Of a stretch of 64,000 bases of DNA, positions 46,103 through 57,736 are shown in pieces; position 1 is the first letter of the stretch, and every line of letters starts with the position of its first letter. Under the pieces are notes generated by a model. The model saw only the letters and a program-made list of their open reading frames with translations. It made no database searches and was not told the DNA's origin. Origin of the DNA: Styela clava (lineage: Eukaryota > Chordata > Ascidiacea > Stolidobranchia > Styelidae); contig NC_135250.1 of NCBI RefSeq assembly GCF_964204865.1, positions 23,117,395-23,181,394 of the forward strand, given 5' to 3'. A program made the translations under genes and the position numbers.

Positions 46103-48523
46103 CAGCGTTTCCCAACCTTTTTTGGTCGCGGACTATTTTCTCACCGGCGAAACCCTTGCGGACTCAACGTGCGTTTATTGCAAATGTACTCTGCGTGAAG
46201 GAGTAATAAAACCAAACAGAACAGAATTTTAACGAATTTCAAAATCGGAAATTCGCCGCAATTGCGCGTTTGTTGATAGAGCCAACTTTTTTATGTATGA
46301 ATGGCCTTTTCTGTCGCATAATATTCAATCCATGACAACAACGAGAATATAAAATGTGTTTCTATTTTAATTTAGTTGTGTTCATGGTCACTCGAGGTTG
46401 CGTCGACTTATGACAAGATGAAAGCACTACTTCTCTAATGCCACGGCAATCTGCGAACATGATAATGTGAGAATATATTGCCCGATCATATTTAGTTTTG
46501 ATACATATTATTTGCGATCTTGCAAATTTGTTATCGCTATTAGAAAAATCCTATCTGCTATAAATTTCCAGAAAGTACAACTTGATTAAAGTATTTATTA
46601 AAAATATATTTAAAGTATTATAGTAAATAAAAAATATTAATTTAATTGTGATAATTTTAATCTGCGGTTGTGTTGACGAAATAGAAGCAATACTACTCAG
46701 AAAATATCATGACAATCCGTGGACACATAAATGCGTGGTAAAGTGCCCGATTATATGTTGTTTTGATTCGTATTTTTGGGAATTCGACAAATCTGAGCTG
46801 TTTGTATAACACTCACGGCGCTCCAGTACTGTGCGTACCAATTTGAAGGCAGTAAAGCAAAGAATTCCAAGGGAAAATGCCCTGATACGGATACTACAGT
46901 ACAGTGATTTCCCTACACCCCCCTATAGGGGGTGAACACCCTCCCTAAAATTTCAAACACCCCCCCTAATTTTGAGGTGCGATTCCACACTGAGGGGTTC
47001 TAAACCGCAGTCTGCGGGCCAATTACGGCCCGCGTGACGATTTAAAATGGCCCGCCGAACTTGAGTGAAATAGTTTAACCCTTCATGTGGTACCTTTTGA
47101 GTTTTAGATATAGTCTATTGTTACATCATTATCACAGTTTAAGCACGTTTATTTCGTAACAATTGAATTATTCCGGTATCTTATGTATACGTATGGGTAT
47201 TAGGATTACACACTGCAGTATTTTAGATATCAGCCGTATATTAAGAAAGCTTAAAGATGTCACAAAACGAAAACTAGGCACTGAAAACAGATTTTTTTTT
47301 AGATGAATGACAGCGTTGTTTATTTCTTTATTGAAAAGAATCAAACTTCAGCGATTTGTCTTCTTACCAACAAAATATTTCAGTTCTGAAGGAATACAAC
47401 ATTATGCGACATTATGATCAGTTGACGAGCTTATTCCAAAATTTAATTCATACAAAAGTCAAACAAACATGTTCAAAAAAATTAGAAATGTGTAACAAAA
47501 CAAGCCATAAGTAGCCATTCATACAATGCCAGATGAGCAAGTAACTTCATTAATCACTATCAGTTGCAACTTGCAAATTACTTGTTGAAACGTAGTAGTA
47601 TATATTTACGGTTGCAAGCCGTGCTTGTTATCTATTCCCCGGGAATTCTATCAGCTAAATATTATAATTATTGATTTCATTACATAACAAACTGCGATGT
47701 TAGGTGTATCTAAAATCAAGCTTAGAGCCTATTTCTCAAAATTTTCTCAGGGCGCTTGAGCGCGCCCTGAACCCCAGCCGTGTCGTCCCGCACTTTTCCT
47801 CGCTCCCCTTTTCTGGCCATACAATTACATTCTGCTGTGGATTTTGGCTCGAGTCAATCAACTTGGGGGGCCCCCATGTAGCCTACATCGTTTCTTAAAT
47901 ACATACCATTTTTTTAAGAATACAAATAGCCTAGTTTTATATCTAACAGCAAATTATTTACCACCCCCTAAATTTTGAAACACCCCCCCTAAAAAGAAAA
48001 GCTGGGGAACATACTGCTACAGTAGCACCCGAAATTTTGAGATTTGCAATGTCTAAAAAAGCGTTTTTAATCGGTCGAGAACCATCATAGAACTTAACTT
48101 ATGGTGTTTTCCGTTTTATTTTTAGTATTGTGTATTGCCGCTTTTCAATTTAAAAAAATTAGGGTTGCCACCATTGACACCTACCAGAAAAAAAAATTCT
48201 TCAATCGTTTGATTAAGCGACGCGCAAGTGGCCTGTCGCGTCACCTGTTACCAAATTTTCGAATAGTAAATTGCTTTCTAATAGTTGAATATTCGAATAT
48301 ATGCCCAGCCCTACTTAGTACCCAGTAATTATTGACTCGATAAATGGTACAGTATATGAATAAATTTGCTCCTCATATTTTATGTAAATTGTAACCTAAA
48401 TCGTAACTTTGCTAATGGTCAAGTTTCGCAAAAAACGTTTGCGGCCCGCAGTGAATTTCTGGCTCGTTGCGGACTCATTCCGACGTTCCGCGGACTCGTT
48501 TGAGAAGGGGTTGGGAAACACTG
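46103..48523. mobile_element. hAT-type non-autonomous transposon, 2421 bp, host of a nested element
   Basis: The ends are CAGCGTTTCCCAACC and, inverted, CAGTGTTTCCCAACC. The flanks CCTTAAAA (46095-46102) and CTTTAAAA (48524-48531) match at 7 of 8. The K7 flank at about 60828 is the empty site (CCAGCCTTTATAACATGCTT). Without the nested element it is about 1.3 kb. The interior keeps two units related to the about-110-bp repeats of 32128-34315 (near 46460 and 46725). No transposase. Confidence 0.9.
46902..48016. mobile_element. hAT-type non-autonomous transposon nested in another, 1115 bp
   Basis: Flanked by a perfect 8-bp duplication, CTACAGTA (46894-46901 and 48017-48024). The ends are CAGTGATTTCCCTACACCCC and, inverted, CAGTATGTTCCCCAGC. 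CACCCCCCCTAA-type tracts occur near both ends. A GGGCCAATTACGGCCCGC stretch near 47017 recalls the start of the 9663 element, so part of a third hAT may lie within. No transposase. Confidence 0.85.
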
Positions 48524-48531
48524 CTTTAAAA

Positions 48532-48992
48532 CATGCTTGATTCGGCACTCGACAATTGATATCAGGCTGTGGAGTTGGCAGTTTAGTAAACTCATTTTGA
48601 TATTGGCTAGAAAGAACTATTTCGAATGTCCTTGAGTTGGATTCAAAATAGATTAATGGCTTAAAGTTTTATAGAAAGTTTTTTTTATACCTAGAACACC
48701 AGTAGATTCTGGAATTGTGAGAAGTTTAAAAAGTGGAGTAGTTTTTAATATTGATGATGTCATCGCACACAAAAACTAAATACTAAAAAGCTAACAGAAA
48801 TATTTGAAATAAATGAAAGTGATAAACTTTTAGCGAAAAATACAATCTTCAACCACTGGAAATTTCAAAGCAATTACTCATTAGGTAATGAGGAAAGGTA
48901 TTATTTCACAACAACAACAATATAATAACAAAACGATCCATATGTACACTTCATATCCAATTAGAATCTAGAAGATCGGGAAATTATTTTTA
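48532..48992. other. K6 3' landscape, continued
   Basis: Paralogous to 11790-12107 plus 16078-16220 and to 60955-61400. The segment reads straight through the positions of the small MITE (11877) and the composite element (12108), so it documents both empty sites. Confidence 0.75.
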
Positions 48993-49094
48993 AAAAATAA
49001 TAATTTTTTTTTTTTTTTTTTAGTTTTTTTTTTTTTTATTAATAAAAACATCACTTTTTATCCACACGATATAACACATAAACACAATTGCACT

Positions 49095-51419
49095 TTAAAA
49101 AAATGAGTTCATGATAACTTTCCACTTCTTAATGTGGTTCAACAGTTTACATTTTCTAGTTGCAATAATTTTTTCACAGTTAAATATTCTTTTTATCATA
49201 TATAAAAATTGATCAAATTGAGGCCTTTCATTACGTAGTTTACATTTATAGATATAATATCTTGCACTCAATAAAACACAGTTTATACCTTGGTTTTGCT
49301 CTACCCCCATTAAAATTTCTCTATATGTCAGATTAAGATTTAAACCATATTCAACAGTTAGCCATGCATTAACTATTTCCCAAAATTGTTGCACAAATTC
49401 ACAGAAATAAAATAAACGTAACACGGTTTCAACATTCTTTCACAAAATGTACATTTCGGACTTGATGTCTTATTTATCCTAAATAATAGGTCATTTGTAG
49501 GTACTGCTCGCAAAGCAAATTTAACATGGAAAGATCGAAGTCTCGATTCAATAGTGCAATAAAAAACTTTTTCATACTGCGTCAACCAATTATCCAAGTT
49601 CTTGCACAGTTCATTTGACCATTTTTCTATTTTCTCCTTAGGCATCAAGATTTTTACATTACGAAGCTTATCATATATGTATCTGGAAGTTTTATCGTTG
49701 CTTCTAATATCTTCCAATAGACTAAGATGTGGATTGGCTTGAGGGGTTTTTACTAAATTGTTTTTCCATGCTTGGGGTATACATGATAAAACTTTTAAAT
49801 ATGATTGCATGTCAGTATAAAAATCAGAAAAGCAATAATGATGAAAAATGATTGGAAACATTGCAATTTGGTGTTCTGAATCACAGATATCTTCAATAAA
49901 ACAAATACTTTTTCTATTCCAATCTTCAATATATAACATTTTCCCTTTACTTGATATCTTTTTATTGAACCACAGTGATTCATGCAAGTGACTTACATCA
50001 GTAACAACTTTAGATTTAAAAATATGCCAATAGTATAGAGTATCTCTTAAACATCTCGACTTAATGTTTTTAATAAATATTCCAAATGGATATACATTTC
50101 CATAGAACAAATTCATTCCTCCATATAAATTTAGGAAAAAAATTTCTATAGATTTCCACGAAGCATCAAATTCATCATTTACTAAAAATTTAACCCATCT
50201 TAATTTGAGACCAATGAAAAATGATTCAATATCTATTATATTAACCCCCCCTTCCCCTATAGGTGCAATTAACGTATTACGTTTTATTCTCTCCCATTTT
50301 GAACCCCACAAGAATTCATAGCATATTTGATCAGCTTCCTTTATAAAACTATTGGGAAGTCTCATTGGTAAGGTGGATAATACATATACTAGTGTACTCA
50401 ACATAAGGGATTTGATTATCGTAACTTTTTCCAAGGAAATCAAGATTTCTTTTTAACCATAATTGTGCAATCATTTTCATTTTCTGGAGTTTTGGCAAAA
50501 TATTCACAGTATAAAGGTCAGCATCATTTTCATATATAAAAATACCCAACAATTTAAAATCTTTTGGGTTCCACTCAAGTCCTCGATCTTTCATAGGACA
50601 ATTTTGGCAATGATTGTTTCCCCCCAGGTACAAAGCTTGGCATTTGCTCATGTTAATTTTGCATCCAGACATGGAATAGAAAATATCGGTTTCATAAAAT
50701 ATTGTTTTGATGCTTTTTTCTGAGCCATCAGAATACACTGTTGCATCATCTGCAAGCAAGGAAATTTTAATTTCTGTGTTTCCAAGACAAATTCCTTTAA
50801 TGTCATGGTTTTGTCGAATTTTACATGCTAATATCTCTATTATTAATAAAAAAATATATGGTGAGAGACTACAACCTTGCCTCAAACCTTTTTTAACTTG
50901 AAACATATTTGACAAATAGTTCATATTGATAACCGTACTTTGACTTTGGTAATACAATGTTTTGACCCACTTAATAAACATATGATCAAAATTAAAAAAT
51001 TTCAACACTTCAAAAAGATAATCCCATGAAACAGATTCATAAGCTTTTTCTATATATAAGTTTAGTGCAGTTCCAGAGAGACCTTTATATTTCACTACAT
51101 CTCTGATATTAAAAAATAGTCTCACATTTTCACCAATATACCTTCCTTTGATAAAACCTTTTTGATCATGGTGAATCAATTTTTGTATTACATTTTTCAG
51201 TCTATTAGCTATGCTTTTGGATGCAATTTTATAGTCCACATTCAATAATGTAATAGGTCTGTAGTTTTCAATGTATTTCAGATTTTTTCCTTGTTTCGGA
51301 AGAAGCTTTATAACTCCTCTCGATTGTGATTTGCTCATTTTCCCGGTTTCTACAGAATAATTGTATGAATCGAGTAGCACTTCTTTAAGATGCTCCCAGA
51401 ATTCTTTGTAAAATTCCAT
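49095..51419 (-). pseudogene. LINE ORF2, reverse transcriptase and C-terminal region
   Basis: RT blocks in order: GVIKLLPKQGK and YRPITLLNVDYKIASK; HHDQKGFIKGRYIGENVR; motif A as LNLYIEKAYESVSW; motif B GLRQGCSLSPYIF; motif C LADDATVY; and CKINMSKCQALYLGG. In motif A the expected catalytic Asp (normally L-D-F/I-E-K-A) is Tyr, which should abolish synthesis. A frame break near 50440 precedes the thumb and connection part. Another near 49440 splits the zinc-binding Cys motif (KCTFCER) from the tail that ends at 49095. Upstream, the frame is also interrupted between 51684 and 51419. Confidence 0.85.
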
Positions 51420-51683
51420 CTTCCCCCGGGCTGGTATTTGTTCCCATTTCTTTCAGTGCATTTTCGCATTCCCTCAAAGTTAATAGGCCTTCACTTTGTT
51501 GTTTTTCTTCCTCTGTAAGTTTTGTTGTCTGCACAGTACTTAAGTATGCTCTTATATCTTCTGTTTTTGAAATAGTTTTTGGAGTTAATAAATCTTTATA
51601 TTACTCAGAGGCTATATTTGCTATCTTTTGTGGATCTTTGATTTGCTCTCCATTGTAATGTAATAAATTGATACCATTTTTGT

Positions 51684-52821
51684 TCACATTGTACTTTTCT
51701 TTTTCAAAAAATATGCATTACATTTGCCTCCATATTCGGCTTGCTTGATTCTGCTTCGAATCATAGCGGCCTGGTCATCTTGGGCAATAAGGCTTTCAAA
51801 TTTCACTTTATTTATGTTCAATCTGCCTATTTCTTCACTAGTTTTTGTTGGCATATCCTCCCGCTTTTTAATGTCGATTTCAAGATTTTCTCGCTTTTCA
51901 TGGTTTTCTCTTTTCTTTCTTGAAACATATTGAATCGTGTACCCTCTGATAATACATTTCATTGTATCCCACATTGTTGTTGGTTCAACATATGTATGAG
52001 CGTGATCTTTTATAGTTTGTTCTATTATCTGGTGTATCAACTCTTTATAATTTTCATCCATTAATAAACAGTTGTTAAATTTCCAGTATCCTGGACCACG
52101 ATTGTCTTTTTTCCAATCTATTGAAAAACTAGCCATCCGATGATCCGATTGAATACTTGCTCCATGCCTACTATCTATTGTATATGTAAGGAGTGAAGCA
52201 GATATAAGGAAAAAATCTAATCTGGAAGCAACTATTGGATTATATTGTTCTCTGGTATTTCAATCCAGGGTTCAGTTCTCTAAATATATCAATTAATCCA
52301 ATTTCTTTAGCAATACAGTTAATCAGGTTTTGAACATTTTTGTTTTTATGTACTGCTTGTCCACCTCTTTTATCTAGTTTATTATTCATCACTGTGTTAA
52401 AATCTCCCCCAAGTATTAATTCAGAAATATCTCTCTCTTCTATTTTTTGCAATAATTCGAGAAAAAACTCTGTATCATCTTTGCTTGGACCATATAAGTT
52501 AACAAGCATTATGTTTTTTTCTTCAATTTCCATTTGAAGAATTATATACCGGCCTTTTGGATCACAGTATAGATACATTTTCTTGTATGATAGTCTTGTT
52601 GATATTAATATTGCAACCCCCGCACTTTGTGATGTATGATTAGCTGCAATTATTTCATACCCTTTGAATGTGTTTATTTCTCTCTTCATATCATTTGTCC
52701 AGTGTGTTTCTTGCAGAAAAATGATTCCAAGCTTTCGCAAATTGAATAATCGAGATGCGTTTCTTCTTTTCATACTATCTCGTAAACCCCTACAGTTGAA
52801 TGTGGTAATTTTCAATGCCAT
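51684..52821 (-). pseudogene. LINE ORF2, AP-like endonuclease and linker
   Basis: Starts MALKITTFNCRGLRDSMKR at 52821. Endonuclease motifs follow: IIFLQETHW (catalytic Glu), NLYGPSKDD, and GGDFNTVMN (Asp and Asn). A frame break near 52250 follows PGLKYQRTI. The domain end is readable in the next frame as IQSDHRMASFSID (the SDH motif). The linker then continues to 51684 (WKFNNCLLMDENYKELIHQI). In the live element this domain nicks target DNA to prime reverse transcription. Confidence 0.85.
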
Positions 52822-53076
52822 TTAGTTTATTTATTTTTTGTTACTTCAGTACATCTGTATATTGTAGCACAATTTGTGCATACATGATTTTCCACATCTA
52901 AGATATTTTGCTTGAATCCGCACATACATTGCAGGTTAAAATACTCACAATTCACATTTCAGCATTTAGATATTTGGAGATCTGTCCTATGCCTGGTGAG
53001 TCATTTAGCATTTGGCATGCACATATCGAGTGACCTTTTTCACATCTGCCGCATTCAATATATTCTTCTACCAACT

Positions 53077-54380
53077 TCATACTTTCCAAGTACGGTAATT
53101 GCAACAGGACAGATGGACTATTCTCTGTTCACAATCACCACATACCATGTTGTTTCCATTTTCTATGATTAGTTTTTTCTTATAAGTGACGTATTTATTG
53201 CTGCAGCACTTTTTCGTTACAAAATATTCTGTGTTACAGTTGGGACAGGAGAATTCTTTTCTATTCTTGGGTATTTTATTAACAAATTTACAATCTCCAC
53301 ATTCTTCTGAAAAACTTGAGTTCTTTGATACTTTGATTGTTGATTCTATTTTATCTGAATATTCCTCATCCCGATTTCTTTTACTTGAAAGAATGTCTAT
53401 TTGCATATCGCTTGAATCTTCTATATTATTTTTTTCTTTGAATGCAACATCTTCCCATCTGAACAAATTTTCTGTATCCATGTATCCTTCACAAAGTTCC
53501 CTAAATTCCTTTGCTTCGTTTTCTGTTTGTATTTCTACTTGTATATTTTCTTTTGGTGTTGGTGTTTGTATGTTCTCAGTTCGGTACCGGTATTGCTTTT
53601 TGTGTGTTCTGTTACTTCAATGTTTTGTAACTGAACATTCCTTTCGTGTGTATGCATTTCCTCAGCAACTGCTGTTTGTGGTAAGCTCTTTCTTTTTGGA
53701 CAATTTGTAACAAAGTGTTCGGTGCTATCACATGCACGGCAAGTTTGCTTTTGTCCATCATATTTGACAAAAATTTGCCTGCCATCGATTTCTACATAAC
53801 TTGGTAGATCAAACATATTCATATACTTGGTTTCTACCATAATATTCCAGTTCCCTGTACGAAGAGAAGGAGTTTCCTGATCTTTTACCTCCCAGATTTT
53901 CAGAATACCCTCTGGATTGATGTTGGTACCGGTAAGTGCTATAATAATATTTTTTATATCAGGTTCTCTGTATATGCCGGGTACCCCACGTAGAATAACT
54001 TTTGAAGAATTTGACAAAAGAAGTCTTCCTTGAACGTTTTTCATTCCTCCTGACATAATATACGACTCTAATTTCAAAATATCTCCTCTACGTTTTGCAG
54101 TTACGGTACTTCAAATACATTCGACCTTCTTTCCACAAGTGCCTCCAATTCTTCCAATTTCAGGCATTGTAAAATTGCATGCTTCACTACTTTTCGATTA
54201 TCAATATCATATGGTTTACCAAATCCCGCAACTTACTTTATTTCCATGCAACATGGTCTTTCTTTTTTTATTTAATGTTGTTGAGAATATTCTCTTTCTT
54301 GATTTCGCAAAATTCAATCCTATAGACGTTACTGCAGCGTAATTCCCAGTCGGGAACTTGTTCGCACCTCCGCTCGCCAT
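53077..54380 (-). pseudogene. LINE ORF1, nucleic-acid-binding protein
   Basis: An N-terminal piece (MASGGANKFPTGNYAAVTS) starts at 54380 and stops at 54216. After a break, 54077-53535 carries an RRM-like region (SKVILRGVPGIYREPDIKNI) and a CCHC zinc knuckle, CRACDSTEHFVTNC. After another break, 53481-53077 is acidic and polar and then Cys-rich: CGDC, CPNC, CC, CGDC and CC. These three parts follow each other without other genes, so they most likely were one protein. The Cys-rich tail is not a standard part of LINE ORF1 that I know. Confidence 0.7.
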
Positions 54381-54432
54381 CGCCGTCGTATAAAGTTCAA
54401 AAAAAAAAAAAAAATAAAGTTCAAAAATAATA

Positions 54433-54681
54433 TTTTTGGTGATCTGACATTGTCGAGCAATCGTAATCACACTGGACGGTATCCAAGAGTCACTCAATCC
54501 AACACCAGATAGTTAGGGTATTCCCCGTTTCACGGACAACAGGCAGGAAGGTGTTGTGTTGTGGGAAATACGACACGGTGCATTTTGTTTCAGCATTCTG
54601 GATATACCGGTGTAAGTTTATTTTTATTCATCAATGAACTAGGTATATGTGTGAATGCAATATTGAAGAGACTTTATGTCA
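54433..54681. other. Shared inter-gene module, after the LINE
   Basis: Continues the copy interrupted by the LINE: GACATTGTCGAGCAATCGT, CACGGACAACAGGCAGGA, paralogous to 16255-16400. Confidence 0.65.
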
Positions 54682-54692
54682 TTTATTTTTGG

Positions 54693-55527
54693 GGTCTTAC
54701 TACTTACTGAATACAGCGCAAAACAGAGGAAACAGCGCATAACAGGAGACGCAGTTATTGCCACGGCATGACTGCTCCTGCCACGGCATGACTGCTCCTG
54801 CCACGAAAGAACCACCACTGCGCCTCTCGCCACGGTTTTATGGCTGGTATATTTACAAAGTTATGTGCCGGTTTCTAGATCATCATGCGAAATTTTATCT
54901 ACTTTTTTTTCCATCTAACCCTAAAGTCGGAGGTGTGGCACATCGTGCTAAGCGTTAGGGATACGCTCGCCACCGCATCTCTGATTACCCTTCGTGGGAT
55001 CGCAGGTTCGAATCCCATGCAGGGATGATCATGTGCGAAAGGATTGCTGGACTCCTCGCCGCCATACAGGGTGGTTCACGTAACTGCTGGTCGGTTACGG
55101 CTTCCTCTACCATCAAGTCCATGCTTCCGAAAACAAATAACCGGCTAACTAATCCCATACCCGACCTGGACTGGTAACCGGACGAGAGGCTGTGGTTTGC
55201 CATATGATTAAGCCGTCTTATCGGCTTTCCTCTCCCCCGGGATAATTATGTAAATCCTATCCTAAATCAATTAAAACTATTCATATGGAAAATGTTCTAA
55301 ATTGCATTACGGTACCCAAAATGTGTCACTAGCAGGGGCAGACCTGCCATTACAATCTACATGCCTTGGTTTGTGTTTTTAATTTGCTGCCGTGGTACCC
55401 CAACTAAAAAAAAAATAAAATATGTGCCCCAACTCATTGCAAATTTTTTTCTGTTTCGCGCTGTTTCCCCCTGTTTTGTGTGCTGTTTTCCTCTGTTTCG
55501 CGCTGTATTCAGTAAGAAGTAAGACCG
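54693..55527. mobile_element. Terminal-inverted-repeat element carrying a SINE, about 835 bp
   Basis: The left end GGTCTTACTACTTACTGAAT and the inverted right end GGTCTTACTTCTTACTGAAT continue as matching ACAGCGC, then AAACAGAGGAAA. An 11-bp direct repeat TTTATTTTTGG flanks it (54682-54692 and 55528-55538), a length typical of Mutator-like elements (9-11 bp). The GCCACGGCATGACTGCTCCT unit is present twice near 54760-54800. No transposase. A SINE occupies 54926-55260. Confidence 0.65.
54926..55260 (+). mobile_element. tRNA-derived SINE, longest copy
   Basis: A-box-like TGCTAAGCG at 54946-54954 and a perfect B box GGTTCGAATCC at 55005-55015. The tRNA-like head is followed by GCGAAAGGATTGCTGGACTC and a tail with CGGTTACGGCTTCCTCTAC, ending near TATGTAAATCCTATCC. 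This copy shows the 3' part missing from 26325-26520. Confidence 0.8.
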
Positions 55528-55648
55528 TTTATTTTTGGAATGTCAAGGGTCAATGGGCTGTTGATTTCTGGCAATGATGTTGCATAGAAAAAATAATCAA
55601 AATACTATTTTAATAAATGAAAAAAAAAACTTCAGTAGTTGGATCTGA

Positions 55649-57736
55649 GAAAAAACTATAAATGTTTTACTATGCATACTTTATTTACCGGTAAGTGTTG
55701 AGTATGCTAACATGATTTCTGATTTCCTGGGCGAAGTTTCGACTTTGATTATCTGTTTTAAAAGTCTGAAATTTTGACTCCGGGGAATTTGAAGTGAACA
55801 CCTTGAATCCATTATTAATAGACACATAGCAAACTCAGACAACACACCCCTAGTTTTGAGTTCAATTTTTTTAAGTTTTTTTGATTGTGGGAATAGTAAG
55901 AGTTTGATCAACCACACTTTTGTGTCATCTTGCTACCCAAAATACATCTCTTACGACAATAAGCTACTCCTGTTTGACAATAAACAGTCACATAAATATG
56001 TTGTGAGATTGTGACTGGATTTCTAAACAATGTTGAGTTTTCAGTATAGTTTGCTGACCTTTCATCGAAATCATTTTCTGTTGGTAAATACATGATTTTC
56101 TGCCTAATACTGCCAAGATTTTGTGCAGATGTAAAATTGCAGAAATGATTTTCTAAAGTCATAAATCAGTCATATCTTCTTTTATATTGTTTGTATTTCC
56201 ATGATCAATATTGTTGGTTTATAATGTTTTTATATAAATTTTGTATTTCGCTAAAGACTGATAATCAATAGTGTTTAGCAGTAATTGAGAGAATCAAAAG
56301 TGAAATACCCCTGCCTTTCGTCATATAAGTAGCACAGCACATGTAAACAATACAAGGTTAAAGCAGATTTAATAATTATTCAACATAACCCTGTGTCAAA
56401 ATGGCATACCTATACAACTTCAACCACACTGCAAGTTGTTCCCCCTTGTTAATAGTAGAGGATATGGTATTGTGGTTTGATTAGACTCCATTGGATCACA
56501 TGTATTTATTATATCAAGACAGAACATTACTCTTCTCTTATAATGGCAAAATAAAAATTGTTCCAAATCTAACCCATTTTCTATATTACATGACCACCAC
56601 CAGTGGTTTTTGTTGATTATAATTATACATTTAGATACATAATATTTTCTTAAACAATATTTTTAGGTGCAAATTCATATGTTAATAATTACAAAACATG
56701 TAAACTCGTCCAAGTTTTCTATAATTTCTGTAAAACGTCAAATTGCTAATAAATGGCATGTCATATTGGGTACCGGTATATGTGTTCTTTCCAAGTGGCA
56801 ATATATCACATGTTATGTTTTGTATATAAGTTACCTAAGTGATTTTTTTGTGCAATGTCATCTGGTTGTTCTGTTGTTTTTATTGTACCAGCTCATTGCA
56901 CTATTTTATATCGTTTGAATTTTTTGTTGGATCTTAAACTTAAACTAAAACAACATCAAAATTCTTTGGAACGAAAATAATATTATTTCCAGGTATCTCT
57001 CTATATGTATAGGCAGATATGTGTGAACCTATTGATATTATTTGTACGGTACCTTTTATGTGTTCTGCTGACAATTCTGCAATAGGTTGAACAAAGAATA
57101 AGTTTCTGGTAAGTTCAAGCAAGTCTGGTATATTTGTGATGGCCTGGAATATGCAGTCATACTTGGTGATTTTACGATACAAACTTCTGATGGCGAAATG
57201 TGGTTTTAATATATTTTATTTTGGATATTGATACATTAACATGTTCAATAAGGCAGTTACTGGAATTTTGAAAACATTCACAGTAGCAAATTATGGTGGT
57301 AAAACATAGAAATACCGGTATATTAAAATTAGTAAATGTTCATTTTTGTTCAGCGATTTCTTGACCGAAGAAATATGCATGGCCTATCTTTCAAACTGTT
57401 ATTTTATCTACAAACTCCATAACTGAGAGTTTTAAGGTTATGTACTGTCACATCTTGACATTGACATTTATGTGACACAAATTAAGTAGTCAAAAGCTTC
57501 GCCATTGTGGTTGTGTACTTATTGCATTTCTTCTCGTTAAAGTTTAATTTTTTTGTTGTAATCATTGTTTTATGAAGCAATTAACCTAAATGAGTCCTTC
57601 CTTTTTCTTTCCAGAGGTTTATATGTGATGGACCGTAAAGTCTTCAGTTTAATTATTGTTTCTCTTTTCAAGGTATTATTATTATTAGTGGTATAATCAT
57701 AAGCAGTACTTTAAATTATCGGACAAAGTCTCAGAA
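55649..57736. repeat. K7 upstream arm of the K2/K7 duplication
   Basis: Counterpart of 5776-7865, with scattered substitutions and an indel of a few bases (for example near 56025). Apart from leader conservation it contains nothing recognisable. An 80-codon minus-strand ORF at 56940-57182 is shared with K2. Confidence 0.85.

Larger units (their letters stand above)
49003..54422 (-). mobile_element. L1/Tx1-type LINE, near full length, inactive
   Basis: Minus-strand non-LTR retrotransposon of about 5.4 kb: ORF1 (54380-53077), ORF2 with endonuclease (52821 to about 52110), RT (51419-50349) and a C-terminal zinc-binding tail (to 49095), then an A-tail (T-runs at 49003-49038). A 10-bp repeat AAAAATAATA flanks it (48993-49002 and 54423-54432). 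Empty paralogous sites are at about 16235 and 61392. Several frame breaks and a changed catalytic residue show it is dead. Confidence 0.88.

Noticed and set aside
53186..53710. 174-codon plus-strand ORF
   Set aside because: It is antisense to the LINE ORF1, whose CCHC knuckle and Cys-rich part give the real coding strand.
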